Notes: a model not told the origin generated them from the letters alone. A stretch of 64,000 nt of DNA from Dolichospermum sp. FACHB-1091 (GCF_014697585.1 NZ_JACJSB010000005.1:1-64000); one strand, 5' to 3'. Numbered from the stretch's first letter, positions 26,667 to 36,903 are shown. Numbers and translations are program-made.

Positions 26667-27740
26667 ATGAAAAGACCAACTATATATATAGCCATTACCA
26701 ATCACGGTTTTGGTCATGCTACCCGCACAGCTTCCATAGCCAATACCATTCAAAAATTATGCCCCGAAGCGTTATTAATTCTAGTTACTACTGCACCTCG
26801 CTGGTTACTAGAATCCTATATAGAAGGTGATTTTATTTTACGTCAACGGGCGTTTGATTTAGGTGTTATTCAAATTGATAGTTTGATCATGGATAAACCA
26901 GCCACTTTAGAAAAGTTGCGAGAAATCAAAAAAAATCACAAAGCTTTAATTGCTTCAGAAGTTAATTTTATTCGTCAAAATCGTGTTAATCTGATTTTGG
27001 CAGATATTCCCTTTCTTGCGGCTGGATTTGCTGAAGCTGCGAATATTCCTTGCTGGATGATCAGTAATTTTGGTTGGGATTTAATTTATCGAGATTGGGG
27101 AGGAGAATTTACAGAAATTGCTGATTGGATTAGTGATTGGTATGGAAGATCTAACCGTTTATTTCGTCTTCCTTTTCATGAACCAATGTCGGCTTTTCCC
27201 AATATCACTGATGTAGGTTTAACCGGTGGTTATCCTCGTTTTGCTACTGATGAATTACGCAGCAATTGGGGAATAACCACACCTCCAGAAAAAACCATTT
27301 TACTAACATTTGGGGGTTATAGTTTGCAAGAAATTCCCTATGCTAATATTAGCAAATTTCCCGATTGGCAATTTATTACTTTTGATTTTTTAGCCCCAGA
27401 TTTACCCAACTTAATTAAAGTTACAAATCGTCAATATCGTCCTGTAGATTTTATGCCAATTTGCGGGAGAATTATCTCTAAACCTGGTTATGGGACATTT
27501 TCAGAAGCGACACTTTTAGATGTACCAGTAGTAACTATCCCCCGTGATGATTTTGCAGAGGCAGCTTTTATGTTAGCAGGAATTGCCAATTATAATCATC
27601 ATCAAATTATTACTGTACGGGAATTTTTTCAAGGAGATTGGGATTTTCTTTATCAGTTACCCCAACCACCAAAGCAAACACAAGTAATAAATAAAGACGG
27701 GAATGAAATAATTGCCAAAGCTGTGATAGATTATTTGTAA
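26667..27740 (+). CDS. Glycosyltransferase-like protein (MurG/GT-B fold)
   Basis: A 357-aa soluble protein beginning TIYIAITNHGFGHATRTASIANTI, the glycine-rich donor-fold start used by MurG-like (GT28-type) transferases. The C-terminal domain has FMPICGRIISKPGYGTFSEATLLDVPVVTIPR, the nucleotide-sugar contact region. Similar sequences form the N-terminal half of some sugar-kinase fusions. The sugar donor and acceptor are unknown. It stands between a PLP enzyme and a YjbQ-family gene without clear operon structure. Confidence 0.75.
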   Translation: MKRPTIYIAITNHGFGHATRTASIANTIQKLCPEALLILVTTAPRWLLESYIEGDFILRQRAFDLGVIQIDSLIMDKPATLEKLREIKKNHKALIASEVNFIRQNRVNLILADIPFLAAGFAEAANIPCWMISNFGWDLIYRDWGGEFTEIADWISDWYGRSNRLFRLPFHEPMSAFPNITDVGLTGGYPRFATDELRSNWGITTPPEKTILLTFGGYSLQEIPYANISKFPDWQFITFDFLAPDLPNLIKVTNRQYRPVDFMPICGRIISKPGYGTFSEATLLDVPVVTIPRDDFAEAAFMLAGIANYNHHQIITVREFFQGDWDFLYQLPQPPKQTQVINKDGNEIIAKAVIDYL

Positions 27741-27746
27741 GTATTC

Positions 27747-27811
27747 AGATACCCGACTTCTACTATTGATTCAATATTTCTTGATATCTTTAAAAAAGAA
27801 GTTGGGGATCT
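27747..27811. terminator. Inverted repeat after glycosyltransferase gene
   Basis: AGATACCCGACTTCTA pairs with AGAAGTTGGGGATCT. Second copy of the family seen at 20945-21006. Confidence 0.5.
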
Positions 27812-27826
27812 TACACCATTAGGATT

Positions 27827-28240
27827 ATGACACACTACCAAAAATTATTAAGAGTCTCCACCAATGGCAAATCATTTCACAATATTACTGCTAAAATTGA
27901 AGCAATTGTGGCCGAATCTGGGGTAGAAACTGGGCTTTGTAGTTTATTTTTACGTCACACATCAGCTAGTTTAGTAATTCAAGAAAATGCTGATCCTGAT
28001 GTATTAGTTGATTTAGCTAATTTCATGGCGAAGATAGTACCAGAAGGAAACTATTATATTCATGATGCAGAAGGACCCGATGATATGCCAGGACATATTC
28101 GCACAGTTTTAACCCATACTTCTGAACAAATTCCCATTAATCGTGGTCATTTAGTATTAGGAACATGGCAAGGAATCTATGTTTGGGAACATCGTCAACA
28201 GAATAATGTGAGAGAATTAGTAGTTCATATTTCTGGATAA
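27827..28240 (+). CDS. YjbQ/UPF0047 family protein
   Basis: A 137-aa protein matching the full length of the UPF0047 (YjbQ) family, trimeric proteins for which a low secondary thiamine-phosphate-synthase activity was reported. Diagnostic features are LCSLFLRHTSASLVIQENADPDV (His and Thr near the presumed active site), HDAEGPDDMPGHIR and LGTWQGIYVWEHR. Cytosolic. Physiological role is uncertain. It is followed by a GATCCCCGACTTCTT hairpin. Confidence 0.9.
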   Translation: MTHYQKLLRVSTNGKSFHNITAKIEAIVAESGVETGLCSLFLRHTSASLVIQENADPDVLVDLANFMAKIVPEGNYYIHDAEGPDDMPGHIRTVLTHTSEQIPINRGHLVLGTWQGIYVWEHRQQNNVRELVVHISG

Positions 28241-28263
28241 ATTTGGATAGATTTGAATAGATT

Positions 28264-28292
28264 TAGATCCCCGACTTCTTCAAGAAGTCGGT
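28264..28292. terminator. Compact hairpin after YjbQ gene
   Basis: CCGACTTCTT pairs with AAGAAGTCGG around a one- or two-base loop. Third copy of the CCCCGACTTCT family, shortest loop. Located between convergent genes. Confidence 0.55.
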
Positions 28293-28336
28293 TAAAACTG
28301 ACTTTAATTATTAGGTTTATTCTGGTTTATTCTGGT

Positions 28337-29029
28337 TTATTCAATGAAAATACGGCCAAAACGATAACCTTTCCCATAAACAGTATGAATAAGTTGAGTT
28401 TTATCCCCTATTTCTACCTTACGACGCAACAGACGAATTAAAGCCGCAATTACATTACTATTAGGTTGTTCCTCATTTTGCCATAAATGCTGTAAAATTT
28501 GGGCATGAGTTAATAATTGTCCGGTGTTTTCCATAAAATACTGTAATAATTGACTTTCTTTTTGAGAGAGTTCAATCATTCTTCCGTGACGATAAGCTAT
28601 TTGATTTTGGATATCAAGTTCTAAATCTCCTACAATTAATTTTCCCGTTATATTACTATGAGATTCTGTACCAGCACGACGCAATAAAGCCCGAACTCTT
28701 GCTAGTAATTCCCGCAATTCAAAAGGTTTTACCAAATAATCATCAGCACCCGCGTCTAAACCTTGAACTCTATCGTCAAGAGTATCTTTGGCCGTCAGAA
28801 ATAACACAGGAGTTGTTTTACCTTGAGAACGTAATTCCTGGCAAATCTCCAACCCAGTTTTTCCTGGTAACATCCAATCTAAAATCAGTAGATCATAACT
28901 GCCTATTTTTGTCAAATTGCTGCCACTGATGCCATCATAAGTAGTATCAACACTGTAACCTTCACGGGTTAAAAGACGACTTAAAGGGTCAGTTAGTTCA
29001 ATTTCATCATCAACTAATAAAATTTTCAT
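28337..29029 (-). CDS. OmpR-family response regulator
   Basis: A 230-aa two-domain regulator from ATG 29029 ([16 protein letters not shown]). The receiver (1-118) has the acidic pair DDE, phosphoacceptor Asp in [10 protein letters not shown], and the K of [19 protein letters not shown]. The winged-helix domain (about 128-225) ends [11 protein letters not shown]. No histidine kinase is adjacent, so it is an orphan. Its start is 75 nt from the divergent hisG start, and their promoters must overlap. Confidence 0.93.
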   Translation of the reverse strand: MKILLVDDEIELTDPLSRLLTREGYSVDTTYDGISGSNLTKIGSYDLLILDWMLPGKTGLEICQELRSQGKTTPVLFLTAKDTLDDRVQGLDAGADDYLVKPFELRELLARVRALLRRAGTESHSNITGKLIVGDLELDIQNQIAYRHGRMIELSQKESQLLQYFMENTGQLLTHAQILQHLWQNEEQPNSNVIAALIRLLRRKVEIGDKTQLIHTVYGKGYRFGRIFIE

Positions 29030-29104
29030 TTTGTTGGTAATGGACAATATAGATATATTCTCAATATAGTGAATTATAAACACATTAAGGACATCAAAAA
29101 AAGA

Positions 29105-29749
29105 ATGTTAACTGTTGCCATACCAAAAGGTGAATTACTTAAACCTACTCTTAAGCTATTACAATCTGTGGGATTAGATTTTAGTGCTTTCTTAGAATCA
29201 GGAAACCGTCAATTGCAAATTCCTGATACTAGTGGACAAGCCAAAGGGCTGTTAGTCCGAGCGCAAGATGTGCCTGTTTATGTAGAATATGGTCAAGCAC
29301 AGTTGGGAGTTGTGGGTTACGATGTTATTAGAGAAAAACAGCCTCAAGTAGCGCAATTAGTAGATTTAAAGTTTGGATATTGTCGAATGTCTGTGGCTGT
29401 AAAAGCGAACAGTTCCTACAAATCTCCTTTGGATTTACCCGCACATGGTCGGGTTGCTTCTAAATATGTAAATTGTGCGCGAGAATATTTCCAAGGTTTA
29501 GATTTACCCATAGAAATTGTCCCTTTGTATGGTTCTGTGGAATTGGGTCCAATTACGGGAATGTCGGAAGCAATTGTTGATTTAGTTTCCACGGGCAAGA
29601 CTTTAAAGGAAAATGGTTTAATTGAAATTGCCACTTTGTATGAAAGTACAGCGCGGTTAATTGTTCACCCTTTAAGCTACCGTTTGAATACAGGTAATTT
29701 ACATCAATTAATTGCACAAATGCGGTTAGAAATACTCAACCCAGTTTAA
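29105..29749 (+). CDS. hisG: ATP phosphoribosyltransferase, short form
   Basis: Catalyses the first step of histidine synthesis (ATP + PRPP). From ATG 29105 ([19 protein letters not shown]) it is 214 aa, the short form that lacks the C-terminal regulatory domain and requires HisZ. Conserved segments include [31 protein letters not shown] and [30 protein letters not shown] (PRPP-binding). HisZ is not in the window. Regulation may be linked with the divergent regulator. Confidence 0.95.
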   Translation: MLTVAIPKGELLKPTLKLLQSVGLDFSAFLESGNRQLQIPDTSGQAKGLLVRAQDVPVYVEYGQAQLGVVGYDVIREKQPQVAQLVDLKFGYCRMSVAVKANSSYKSPLDLPAHGRVASKYVNCAREYFQGLDLPIEIVPLYGSVELGPITGMSEAIVDLVSTGKTLKENGLIEIATLYESTARLIVHPLSYRLNTGNLHQLIAQMRLEILNPV

Positions 29750-29754
29750 TTTAT

Positions 29755-29898
29755 TAAGTAGGTTGGCGTGAAAAATTGTCGTTATGACAAGGGAACAGGG
29801 AACAGGGAACAGGGAACAGGGAACAGGGAACAGGGAACAGGTTTTGGGCGACTTTACTTTTCGTTACTTATGTCGGTTTTTTTCCGTTCACCTACTTA
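29755..29898. mobile_element. AAGTAGG element, copy A (with GGGAACA array)
   Basis: The ends TAAGTAGGT and ACCTACTTA are perfect inverted repeats. The interior includes the conserved CTTTACTTTTCGTTACTT and a seven-unit GGGAACA array. It is a non-coding, MITE-like element also found at 32387 and 55515. Confidence 0.75.
29791..29839. repeat. Seven GGGAACA heptamers
   Basis: Exact seven-fold tandem repeat of a 7-mer inside element copy A; STRR class. Confidence 0.95.
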
Positions 29899-29911
29899 GT
29901 ATAGGCAATTA

Positions 29912-29986
29912 GTAGGTTGGGTTGAAGAATGAAAACCAACATTTTCGAGATTTTTTTGGATTTCCCAAAGCCTCAACCCAACCTAC
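29912..29986. repeat. REP repeat pair between hisG and ccs1
   Basis: GTAGGTTGGGTTGAAGAATG ... CCTCAACCCAACCTAC. It ends directly next to the ccs1 stop codon at 29991. Confidence 0.85.
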
Positions 29987-29990
29987 AAAA

Positions 29991-31370
29991 TTACTCACCT
30001 TTTTCTATTTTGCTGACCGAACTAATTTGATCTAAAATTGTCAAAACTTCTTGTTCAAATGCAACTTGAGCGCGGTTAGTTTTACCTCCAATATATAAAG
30101 TTTCACCTGTTTGTAAAGCCCAAATTTGGGAATGGGAAAAATAACTCATGACTACACCCAACATTAATAAAGCAAAACCAGTATAAACAATGGGAATACC
30201 CGGATCAAATTTAATTTGTAAACCCGTACTACCAATGACATCAATAATTTTTAAATTAACTCCATTTACAGGGATAGACATTCCTGCACGCACAGTATTA
30301 ATTAATTTACCTTGAGCATCATAAATTAATACCATTCCTTGTAAATCTTTAGCTAATAGAGAAACACCTTCGCTTAAATCAGGCTTTGTTGGTATCCAAG
30401 TTCCCCAAATTCTACCTTTACCTTTGGTGTCTAATTGTGCCATTGGTAATTGGAAAATTGGACTTTTATTTAATCTTACCTGAACGCTGGAAATTCCCCA
30501 ATCTGTTTGATAGAAAACTACACCATGATAACGCAGAGGTTTGTTAACATAAATCTTCTCATGATTAACTTCTTCACCCTGATTATTCAGCACAGACATA
30601 TCTGAATAAAATTGGTCAATTCCTCCCGTTGGTGTGTAATCAATCCAAAAGCGATTAACGCGCACAGACCAATCTTTTAACACATCTTGAGAAGACCAAG
30701 CACCAGCATCAACAATATTTTTTACTTGGAATGTATCCCCACTAGAAATCATTTCTTGAGCCATAAATCCCGTCATTGATCCACAAATTCCGCCTAATAA
30801 AATGGCGACAATACCAATGTGAACAATGATCGGACCAATGCGACCAATTATACCTTTACGAGCATAAAGAATATCATCTTTCTCTTGAAAAATCCGATAA
30901 CTTTTTTGCTGCAAAATTGGCGTAATTGACTGTAGGGAAACACCCGCTAATTCAGCACTCAAAGCTAATTTTTGAAACTGGCGAGGTTCTGCGTAATATT
31001 TCCATTTCTGAGCAGCTTTCAGGGCTGGTAATTGACGAGTAAAGGTACAAGCTGTTAAACTCGTTCCAAATAGAACTAATAAACTCAAAAACCACCAAGT
31101 TCGATATACATGATCTAACCCGACTACTTGAATAACTTTCCAAGTGAGAAACCCAAATAAAGCGGGATGTTCTGGATAGTTAGATTGGTAAAATGCAGGT
31201 AATTGTCCTTGTTCAATGACAGTACCACTAACACTAAATAAGGCAATTACTAATAAGAGGATAATTGCCAAACGTAAATCAGTTAATATGGGTAAAATTT
31301 TTCGCCGCATAAATTTCCCAGGTATTAACCACCAAATTAATTCTGTGGATGTTGTTTGATCTAAAGTCAT
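29991..31370 (-). CDS. ccs1: Cytochrome c biogenesis protein Ccs1/ResB
   Basis: A 459-aa thylakoid/plasma membrane protein of System II, which carries heme to the lumen and ligates it to apocytochrome c. ResB features are four membrane helices (about 25-45, 78-98, 165-188 and the C-terminal 395-420) around a long lumenal domain. [29 protein letters not shown] is the family start and [21 protein letters not shown] is the lumenal hallmark. Its start lies 3 nt after the ccdA stop, so the two form a tight operon. CcsA is not in the window. Confidence 0.95.
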   Translation of the reverse strand: MTLDQTTSTELIWWLIPGKFMRRKILPILTDLRLAIILLLVIALFSVSGTVIEQGQLPAFYQSNYPEHPALFGFLTWKVIQVVGLDHVYRTWWFLSLLVLFGTSLTACTFTRQLPALKAAQKWKYYAEPRQFQKLALSAELAGVSLQSITPILQQKSYRIFQEKDDILYARKGIIGRIGPIIVHIGIVAILLGGICGSMTGFMAQEMISSGDTFQVKNIVDAGAWSSQDVLKDWSVRVNRFWIDYTPTGGIDQFYSDMSVLNNQGEEVNHEKIYVNKPLRYHGVVFYQTDWGISSVQVRLNKSPIFQLPMAQLDTKGKGRIWGTWIPTKPDLSEGVSLLAKDLQGMVLIYDAQGKLINTVRAGMSIPVNGVNLKIIDVIGSTGLQIKFDPGIPIVYTGFALLMLGVVMSYFSHSQIWALQTGETLYIGGKTNRAQVAFEQEVLTILDQISSVSKIEKGE

Positions 31371-31373
31371 TAT

Positions 31374-32114
31374 TTAGAAACTACTAATAGGGATACGAGA
31401 AACTAAGGAAAAAACACCAAAACCTACTAATAATGCCCCGCTAACAGGATTTATCCAGCCAGACCAACGGCGCAATTCTAATAGTTTTTTAATACTAGCA
31501 GTAAACGTACCTGCTAAAATTAATGGAGCTACATATCCGGCTGTATAAGCAAGTAGCAAAACAGCACCTAAAACTAAATCTTGGCTATTAGCAACCCAAC
31601 CTAATAAACTCGCTAAAACTGGTGTGCTGCAAGGAGAAGCAACCAACCCAAATGTTAAGCCAATAGAGTAGGAACGCACTCCGGGAGGCAAATCCTCAGA
31701 AATCCAAGTTGTGTCATTTAAAGAAGGAAATTGTATGGGTAATGCTTCTAATAAGTTTAATCCCATAATAATAGCAATAATGCTCACAATAATTGGTAAA
31801 CCAATTCCTATTTGACCGTAGACTTTACCCACTAAACCTGCTATAATTCCCATTCCTGCCAGTGTAGTTGCTAATCCTAACGCAAACCAAGTTGATTGAA
31901 CTGCTGCTTGTAAGCGGGTTTTAGCTTCATAACCACCAATATAGCCAATAGTAATGGGCAACATAGACAGCATACAGGGTGTGAGACTGGTAAGCAAGCC
32001 AGCGGCGAAAATAATGCCAATACTCACAATACTTAAGTGGGCAAGTTGGTTAGCAACAAGGGTGTTAGCAAATTGTTCCAGTTCGTAAATTCGGGTTTCT
32101 AGAATTTCTAACAT
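31374..32114 (-). CDS. ccdA: Thiol-disulfide transporter CcdA
   Basis: A 246-aa protein with six transmembrane helices that passes electrons from stromal thioredoxin to the lumen, keeping apocytochrome cysteines reduced. The redox cysteine pair is visible in TSLTPCMLSMLP and VASPCSTPVLASLLG, helices 1 and 4. First gene of the ccdA-ccs1 operon. A 750-nt repeat-filled gap lies upstream. Confidence 0.93.
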   Translation of the reverse strand: MLEILETRIYELEQFANTLVANQLAHLSIVSIGIIFAAGLLTSLTPCMLSMLPITIGYIGGYEAKTRLQAAVQSTWFALGLATTLAGMGIIAGLVGKVYGQIGIGLPIIVSIIAIIMGLNLLEALPIQFPSLNDTTWISEDLPPGVRSYSIGLTFGLVASPCSTPVLASLLGWVANSQDLVLGAVLLLAYTAGYVAPLILAGTFTASIKKLLELRRWSGWINPVSGALLVGFGVFSLVSRIPISSF

Positions 32115-32229
32115 GAATATGTTTAAGTAGAAAATGCTTACTCTGCTCAGATTTTAACGTATTTCGGGTTGTAGAGTTCGCTGTATGGAGGGGCAGTTTT
32201 GGGGTTAATGGTCTTATTCTCAGGTGAAA

Positions 32230-32360
32230 GTCAGAAAGAAGTCAGAAAGAAGTCAGAAAGAAGTCAGAAAGAAGTCAGAAAGAAGTCAGGTGTTCTCAGG
32301 TGAAAGGGGTGAAAGGGGTGAAAGTCAGAAAGAAGTCAGGTGTTCTCAGGTTTGAAGTCA
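32230..32360. repeat. 11-bp GTCAGAAAGAA tandem array with higher-order duplication
   Basis: Five exact units of GTCAGAAAGAA (32230-32284) are followed by GTCAGGTGTTCTCAGG, two GTGAAAGGG units, and then one more GTCAGAAAGAA with the same GTCAGGTGTTCTCAGG tail. The array lies in the gap upstream of ccdA and element copy B. Period 11 differs from the window's usual heptamers. Confidence 0.9.
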
Positions 32361-32386
32361 GGTAACGGTGGGGTTTAATGGATAAG

Positions 32387-32508
32387 TAAGTAGGTGAACG
32401 GAAAAAACCAAGATAAGTAACGAAAAGTAAAGTTGCCCAAAACCTCTTCCCAGTTAAGAGTCAAGAGTTCCCTTGTCATAACGACGATTTTTAACGCCAA
32501 CCTACTTA
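32387..32508. mobile_element. AAGTAGG element, copy B
   Basis: TAAGTAGGTGAACGG starts the element and GCCAACCTACTTA ends it. The interior matches copies A and C, but instead of GGGAACA it has CCCAGTTAAGAG. Opposite orientation to copy A. The rest of the gap 32509-32871 shows nothing I can support. Confidence 0.8.
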
Positions 32509-32871
32509 AGCAGTTATGTAAAATTAATTAATTTTCCATGTTAAAAATTTTGTATACTTTACTACCCATCTTTCACACCCTTAACTTAACTGTCACACAA
32601 CGAAAATTGGTCCTGTTGTATGTATTACGTATTATTTCGCCATCTGATCTGAAACTGAATTATAGTCTAGAATGTGAACATATCAGCAACATCCTAGAAG
32701 ATAATACATTAGACATCTCCGGTAAAAATTGTAGATCCGAAAATCCCTACATGATGAACGCCTCTACAAAGGTTTCAACTCACGCATATTTATTTAATTT
32801 TCACCAGATGTCTATTTAGATAAATTCGGTTCTGAATTAAATAATATTAGCTATTTAAGGAATTTCAGAAG

Positions 32872-35307
32872 ATGCTGGAAATTAAACGCAATCAAGAAAA
32901 TAGCCAAGCTATCCCAGAAGCTTTAGTATTACCCTTTAATTCCGTGGGAATTGCAGATATTCCCTTGGTAGGTGGTAAAAACGCCTCTTTAGGGGAAATG
33001 ATTCAACAATTAAATTCCAAAGGGGTGAAAGTTCCTAATGGTTTTGCGACTACTGCTGGTGCTTATAGATATTTTATTACTGGGGCTGGTTTAGAGGTAA
33101 AATTAAGGAAGATTTTTGCAGATTTAGATGTCGAAGATATGGATAATCTGCGGGAATGTGGGAAAAAAGCCAGATCATTGATGTTAGAAACTCCATTTCC
33201 GCTAGAATTACAAGAAGCGATCGCTAATTCCTATCAAAGTTTATGTGCAGAATATGGTATTAATACTGATGTAGCTGTGCGTTCTAGTGCCACAGCCGAA
33301 GACTTACCAGATGCGAGTTTTGCGGGACAACAAGAAACTTACCTAAATGTTCATGGACTGCAAGGAGTATTAGAATCTTGTCATAAATGTTTTGCTTCTA
33401 TTTTTACAGATAGGGCGATTTCCTACCGACAAATTAAAGGTTTTGATCATTTTGAAGTGGCTTTATCTGTCGGTGTCCAAAAAATGGTACGTTCTGATTT
33501 AGCATCTTCTGGAGTAATGTTCTCTATTGATACGGAAACAGGTTTCCAAGATGCAGCTTTAATTACCGCTGCTTATGGTTTGGGTGAAACTATTGTTCAA
33601 GGCGCTGTTAATCCCGATGAATATTTAGTATTTAAACCCACTTTAAAACAAGGATATAAGCCCATCCTCCAAAAGCGTTTGGGAACAAAAGAAATTAAAA
33701 TGATTTATGACATAGGTGGGTCAAAATTAACTAAAAATGTTCGTGTTCCTGAAATTGAACGGCATCAATTTGCCCTCAATGATCAAGAAATATTACAATT
33801 AGCTGACTGGGCTTGTATCATTGAAGATCATTATTCCCAAATTCGGGGAATAACCACACCAATGGATATTGAATGGGCAAAAGATGGGGTAACTGGTGAA
33901 TTATTTATCGTCCAAGCTAGACCAGAAACAGTTCAATCTCAAAAATCAAAAACCGTTCTCAAAACTTATCAACTCCAAGAAAAAAGTCAAGTTTTATTAA
34001 CAGGTCGTAGCGTGGGCGAAATGATCGGTCAAGGTAAAGCTAGAATCATACTTGATGTCCATCAAATTAACCTTTTCCAAGCCGGAGAAGTGCTAGTTAC
34101 CAACCGCACAGACCCGGACTGGGAACCAATCATGAAAAAGGCCAGTGCTATTGTCACTAACTCTGGTGGTAGAACCTGTCATGCAGCAATTATTGCTAGA
34201 GAAATGGGCATTCCTGCTATCGTTGGTTGCGGAAATGGAACTACAATTTTAGAAACTGGACAAGAGATTACTGTTAGTTGTGCCGAAGGGGAAACAGGTC
34301 AAGTTTATGCGGGTTTATTAAAGTTTGAAATTCAAGAATTAACTTTAGATAACTTGCCCCGTACCCGCACTAAAATTATGATGAATGTAGGTAATCCTGA
34401 AGAAGCCCTGGGTTTGACAGCAATTCCTAATGATGGTGTTGGTTTAGCGAGAATGGAATTTATTATTGCTAACCATATTAAAGCCCACCCTTTAGCATTA
34501 TTACATTTTGACAAATTAGAAGACGAACTTGCCAAATATAAAATTAGCGAATTAACGGCACAATATGAAAACAAAGCCGAATTTTTTATTACTAAATTAG
34601 CCCAAGGTATCGGCACAATTGCAGCAGCATTTTATCCTAAACCTGTAATTGTGAGATTGTCTGATTTCAAAAGTAATGAATATGCCAATCTTTTAGGAGG
34701 TAGACAATTTGAACCCAAAGAAGAAAATCCGATGATTGGTTGGCGTGGTGCTTCTCGTTATTATGATCCTCGTTATCGTGAAGGTTTTGCTTTAGAATGT
34801 CAAGCCATGAAACGGGTAAGAAATGAAATGGGTTTAACCAATATGATTTTGATGGTTCCCTTTTGTCGTACTCCCGAAGAAGGAAAACAGGTATTAGCAG
34901 AAATGGCAAAAAATGGCTTAGTTAAAGGTGAAAATGGCTTAGAAGTTTACGTCATGTGCGAATTACCCAGTAACGTTTTATTAGCTGATGAATTTAGCCA
35001 AGTATTTGATGGTTTCTCCATTGGTTCTAATGATTTAACCCAATTAACATTAGGATTAGATCGAGATTCTGAATTAGTTGCACATTTATTTGATGAACGC
35101 AATGAAGCTGTAAAACGAATAATTGCTAAAGCCATAACTACAGTTAAACGAAATGGCCGCAAAATCGGTATTTGTGGACAAGCGCCCAGTGATTATCCAG
35201 AATTTGCTCGTTTCCTCGTTGCACAAGGTATAGATTCTATTAGTCTAAATCCTGATTCTGTGATCAAAACAATGTTAGAAATTGCCAAAGCAGAAAAAGG
35301 GGAATAG
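32872..35307 (+). CDS. ppsA: Phosphoenolpyruvate synthase
   Basis: An 811-aa cytosolic enzyme converting pyruvate + ATP + water to PEP + AMP + Pi. The N-terminal ATP-grasp domain holds VGGKNASLGEMI and VAVRSSATAEDLPDASFAGQQE; the swivelling phosphohistidine domain has GGRTCHAAIIAREMGIPAIVG; the C-terminal PEP/pyruvate barrel has IGSNDLTQLTLGLDRDS and ICGQAPSDYPEFA. Full length. It is the first gene of the pyruvate-metabolism cluster and stands 88 nt from the pyruvate-kinase-like gene in the same direction. Confidence 0.96.
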   Translation: MLEIKRNQENSQAIPEALVLPFNSVGIADIPLVGGKNASLGEMIQQLNSKGVKVPNGFATTAGAYRYFITGAGLEVKLRKIFADLDVEDMDNLRECGKKARSLMLETPFPLELQEAIANSYQSLCAEYGINTDVAVRSSATAEDLPDASFAGQQETYLNVHGLQGVLESCHKCFASIFTDRAISYRQIKGFDHFEVALSVGVQKMVRSDLASSGVMFSIDTETGFQDAALITAAYGLGETIVQGAVNPDEYLVFKPTLKQGYKPILQKRLGTKEIKMIYDIGGSKLTKNVRVPEIERHQFALNDQEILQLADWACIIEDHYSQIRGITTPMDIEWAKDGVTGELFIVQARPETVQSQKSKTVLKTYQLQEKSQVLLTGRSVGEMIGQGKARIILDVHQINLFQAGEVLVTNRTDPDWEPIMKKASAIVTNSGGRTCHAAIIAREMGIPAIVGCGNGTTILETGQEITVSCAEGETGQVYAGLLKFEIQELTLDNLPRTRTKIMMNVGNPEEALGLTAIPNDGVGLARMEFIIANHIKAHPLALLHFDKLEDELAKYKISELTAQYENKAEFFITKLAQGIGTIAAAFYPKPVIVRLSDFKSNEYANLLGGRQFEPKEENPMIGWRGASRYYDPRYREGFALECQAMKRVRNEMGLTNMILMVPFCRTPEEGKQVLAEMAKNGLVKGENGLEVYVMCELPSNVLLADEFSQVFDGFSIGSNDLTQLTLGLDRDSELVAHLFDERNEAVKRIIAKAITTVKRNGRKIGICGQAPSDYPEFARFLVAQGIDSISLNPDSVIKTMLEIAKAEKGE

Positions 35308-35391
35308 GTAATGGGTAATGGGGAATAGGTAATGGGTAATAAGTAATAGGTAACAGTTTTACAACTAACAACTTACCACTGACAACTAACC
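35300..35391. repeat. Heptamer-rich tract between ppsA and pyruvate kinase
   Basis: Units related to GGTAATG/GGAATAG and then TGACAAC fill the whole gap, starting within the ppsA stop region and ending before the next ATG. STRR class. Confidence 0.65.
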
Positions 35392-35394
35392 AAT

Positions 35395-36903
35395 ATGCAA
35401 ACAACAAATCTAGAGTTAGACTTATCTAATCCCTGTATTTTGCTTACCAAATTACAGGAACTTCGTCAATCTATTAGTGAAGAAGGAACAGAAATATTTC
35501 AACAATGGAAAAAGCAAATTCACCGTCAATCTTTCATTAATAGTAGCCTCAATTTGGCCTATTATCTAGCACTGAGAAGACACGATTTACGAGAACTACA
35601 AGCGGCTTTAATGCCCTGGGGTTTATCATCTTTAGGGAGGATAGAAGCTAAGGTTTTACCGACTTTAGATGCTGTCATTGCCACCTTACAGGCAGTTTGT
35701 CGCCCAGAACAAGACTCAACAATTATACATCCTCCTTTGGAATTATTTTTTGAAGGCGATCGCTTGCTGCAACAAAATACTGAAGATTTATTTGGTAACA
35801 CGATAGATAAGCGTCGCGTCCGAATTATGGTGACGTTACCAAATGAAGCCGCGACTAATTATCAATTTCTGGAAAATATAATTCGTCAAGGCACAAACTG
35901 TGTTAGAATAAATTGCGCTCATGATACATCTGTTGAATGGTTAGCAATGATTAATCATGTCAAACAAGCAGAATTAGAATTAGGTTCTGTCTGTAAAATT
36001 CTCATGGACTTGAGTGGTCCCAAAGCCCGAATTAAATCTGCCCTTAGCCCCAGCCCCAAACAGCGGATATTTAAAGGTGAATCTCTCCTCCTGGCCCAGG
36101 ATTTACCAACTGCAATTAATTCTCAATATTTTCAAGTTAGTTGTACAATTCCAGAGGTATTAAAAGAACTCAAAATTGGCACAATAGTTTGGATCGATGA
36201 TGGACGTATTGGGGCTTATGTAGAGTCAATTACACCCCAGGGTGTATGGTTAAAAATCACCCATGCTAGGCTTAAAGGTGAAAAGATATTACCAGAAAAA
36301 GGTATCAATTTTCCTGACACTGATTTGCATTTGAGTTCCCTGACGGCAAAAGATAAACAGGATTTAGACTTTATTACTAGTCATGCGGCTCAAGTTGATA
36401 TTATCGGCTATTCCTATGTACAAACTGCTGAAGATATTCAGCTTTTACAACAGGAATTAACAGCCAGATTACCAGAAAATTCTCCCATACCTGCCATAGT
36501 TGCTAAAATAGAAACACCCCTAGCGGTTAGCAATCTTCCAGAATTAATTATTCAAGCCGCAGGTAAACAACCCTTTGGAATTATGATTGCTAGGGGAGAT
36601 TTAGCTATTGAGATTGGTTATCAACGTCTAGCGGAAATTCAAGAGGAAATATTATGGTTATGCGAAGCTGCCCATATACCCGTAATTTGGGCAACCCAGG
36701 TATTAGAAAATCTCGTCAAACATGGAATGCCTTCACGGGCAGAAATTACCGATGCGGCCATGGCAGAACGAGCAGAATGTGTCATGCTGAATAAAGGTGC
36801 TTATATTGTTGAAGCTGTGGGTATTTTAGATGATGTCCTCACCAGAATGCAAGCCCACCAAGTTAAGAAAACACCCCAGTTAAGAGCTTTACATTCTTGG
36901 TAA
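35395..36903 (+). CDS. Atypical pyruvate kinase, no C-terminal domain
   Basis: A 502-aa protein. Residues about 140-490 form a pyruvate kinase barrel: RRVRIMVTLPNEA (start), ILMDLSGPKARI, the catalytic lysine and Glu ligand in IVAKIETPLAV, GIMIARGDLAIEI (metal Asp), and VIWATQVLENLVKHGMPSRAEITDAAMAERAECVMLNKG. Compared with usual enzymes it has a 135-residue N-terminal extension of unknown fold (LREL QAALMPWGLSS...) and lacks the roughly 120-aa C-terminal effector domain. So it is probably active but differently regulated. Cluster partner of ppsA, which runs the opposite reaction. Confidence 0.8.
   Translation: MQTTNLELDLSNPCILLTKLQELRQSISEEGTEIFQQWKKQIHRQSFINSSLNLAYYLALRRHDLRELQAALMPWGLSSLGRIEAKVLPTLDAVIATLQAVCRPEQDSTIIHPPLELFFEGDRLLQQNTEDLFGNTIDKRRVRIMVTLPNEAATNYQFLENIIRQGTNCVRINCAHDTSVEWLAMINHVKQAELELGSVCKILMDLSGPKARIKSALSPSPKQRIFKGESLLLAQDLPTAINSQYFQVSCTIPEVLKELKIGTIVWIDDGRIGAYVESITPQGVWLKITHARLKGEKILPEKGINFPDTDLHLSSLTAKDKQDLDFITSHAAQVDIIGYSYVQTAEDIQLLQQELTARLPENSPIPAIVAKIETPLAVSNLPELIIQAAGKQPFGIMIARGDLAIEIGYQRLAEIQEEILWLCEAAHIPVIWATQVLENLVKHGMPSRAEITDAAMAERAECVMLNKGAYIVEAVGILDDVLTRMQAHQVKKTPQLRALHSW

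Noticed and set aside
28264-28292. Riboswitch or attenuator behind the YjbQ gene
   Set aside because: The hairpin is a compact copy of a dispersed repeat found after other plus-strand genes; it has no riboswitch-like architecture.
32538-32819. 93-aa ORF before ppsA
   Set aside because: Composition is irregular, no domain or membrane pattern, and it lies in repeat-bordered intergenic DNA; probably chance.
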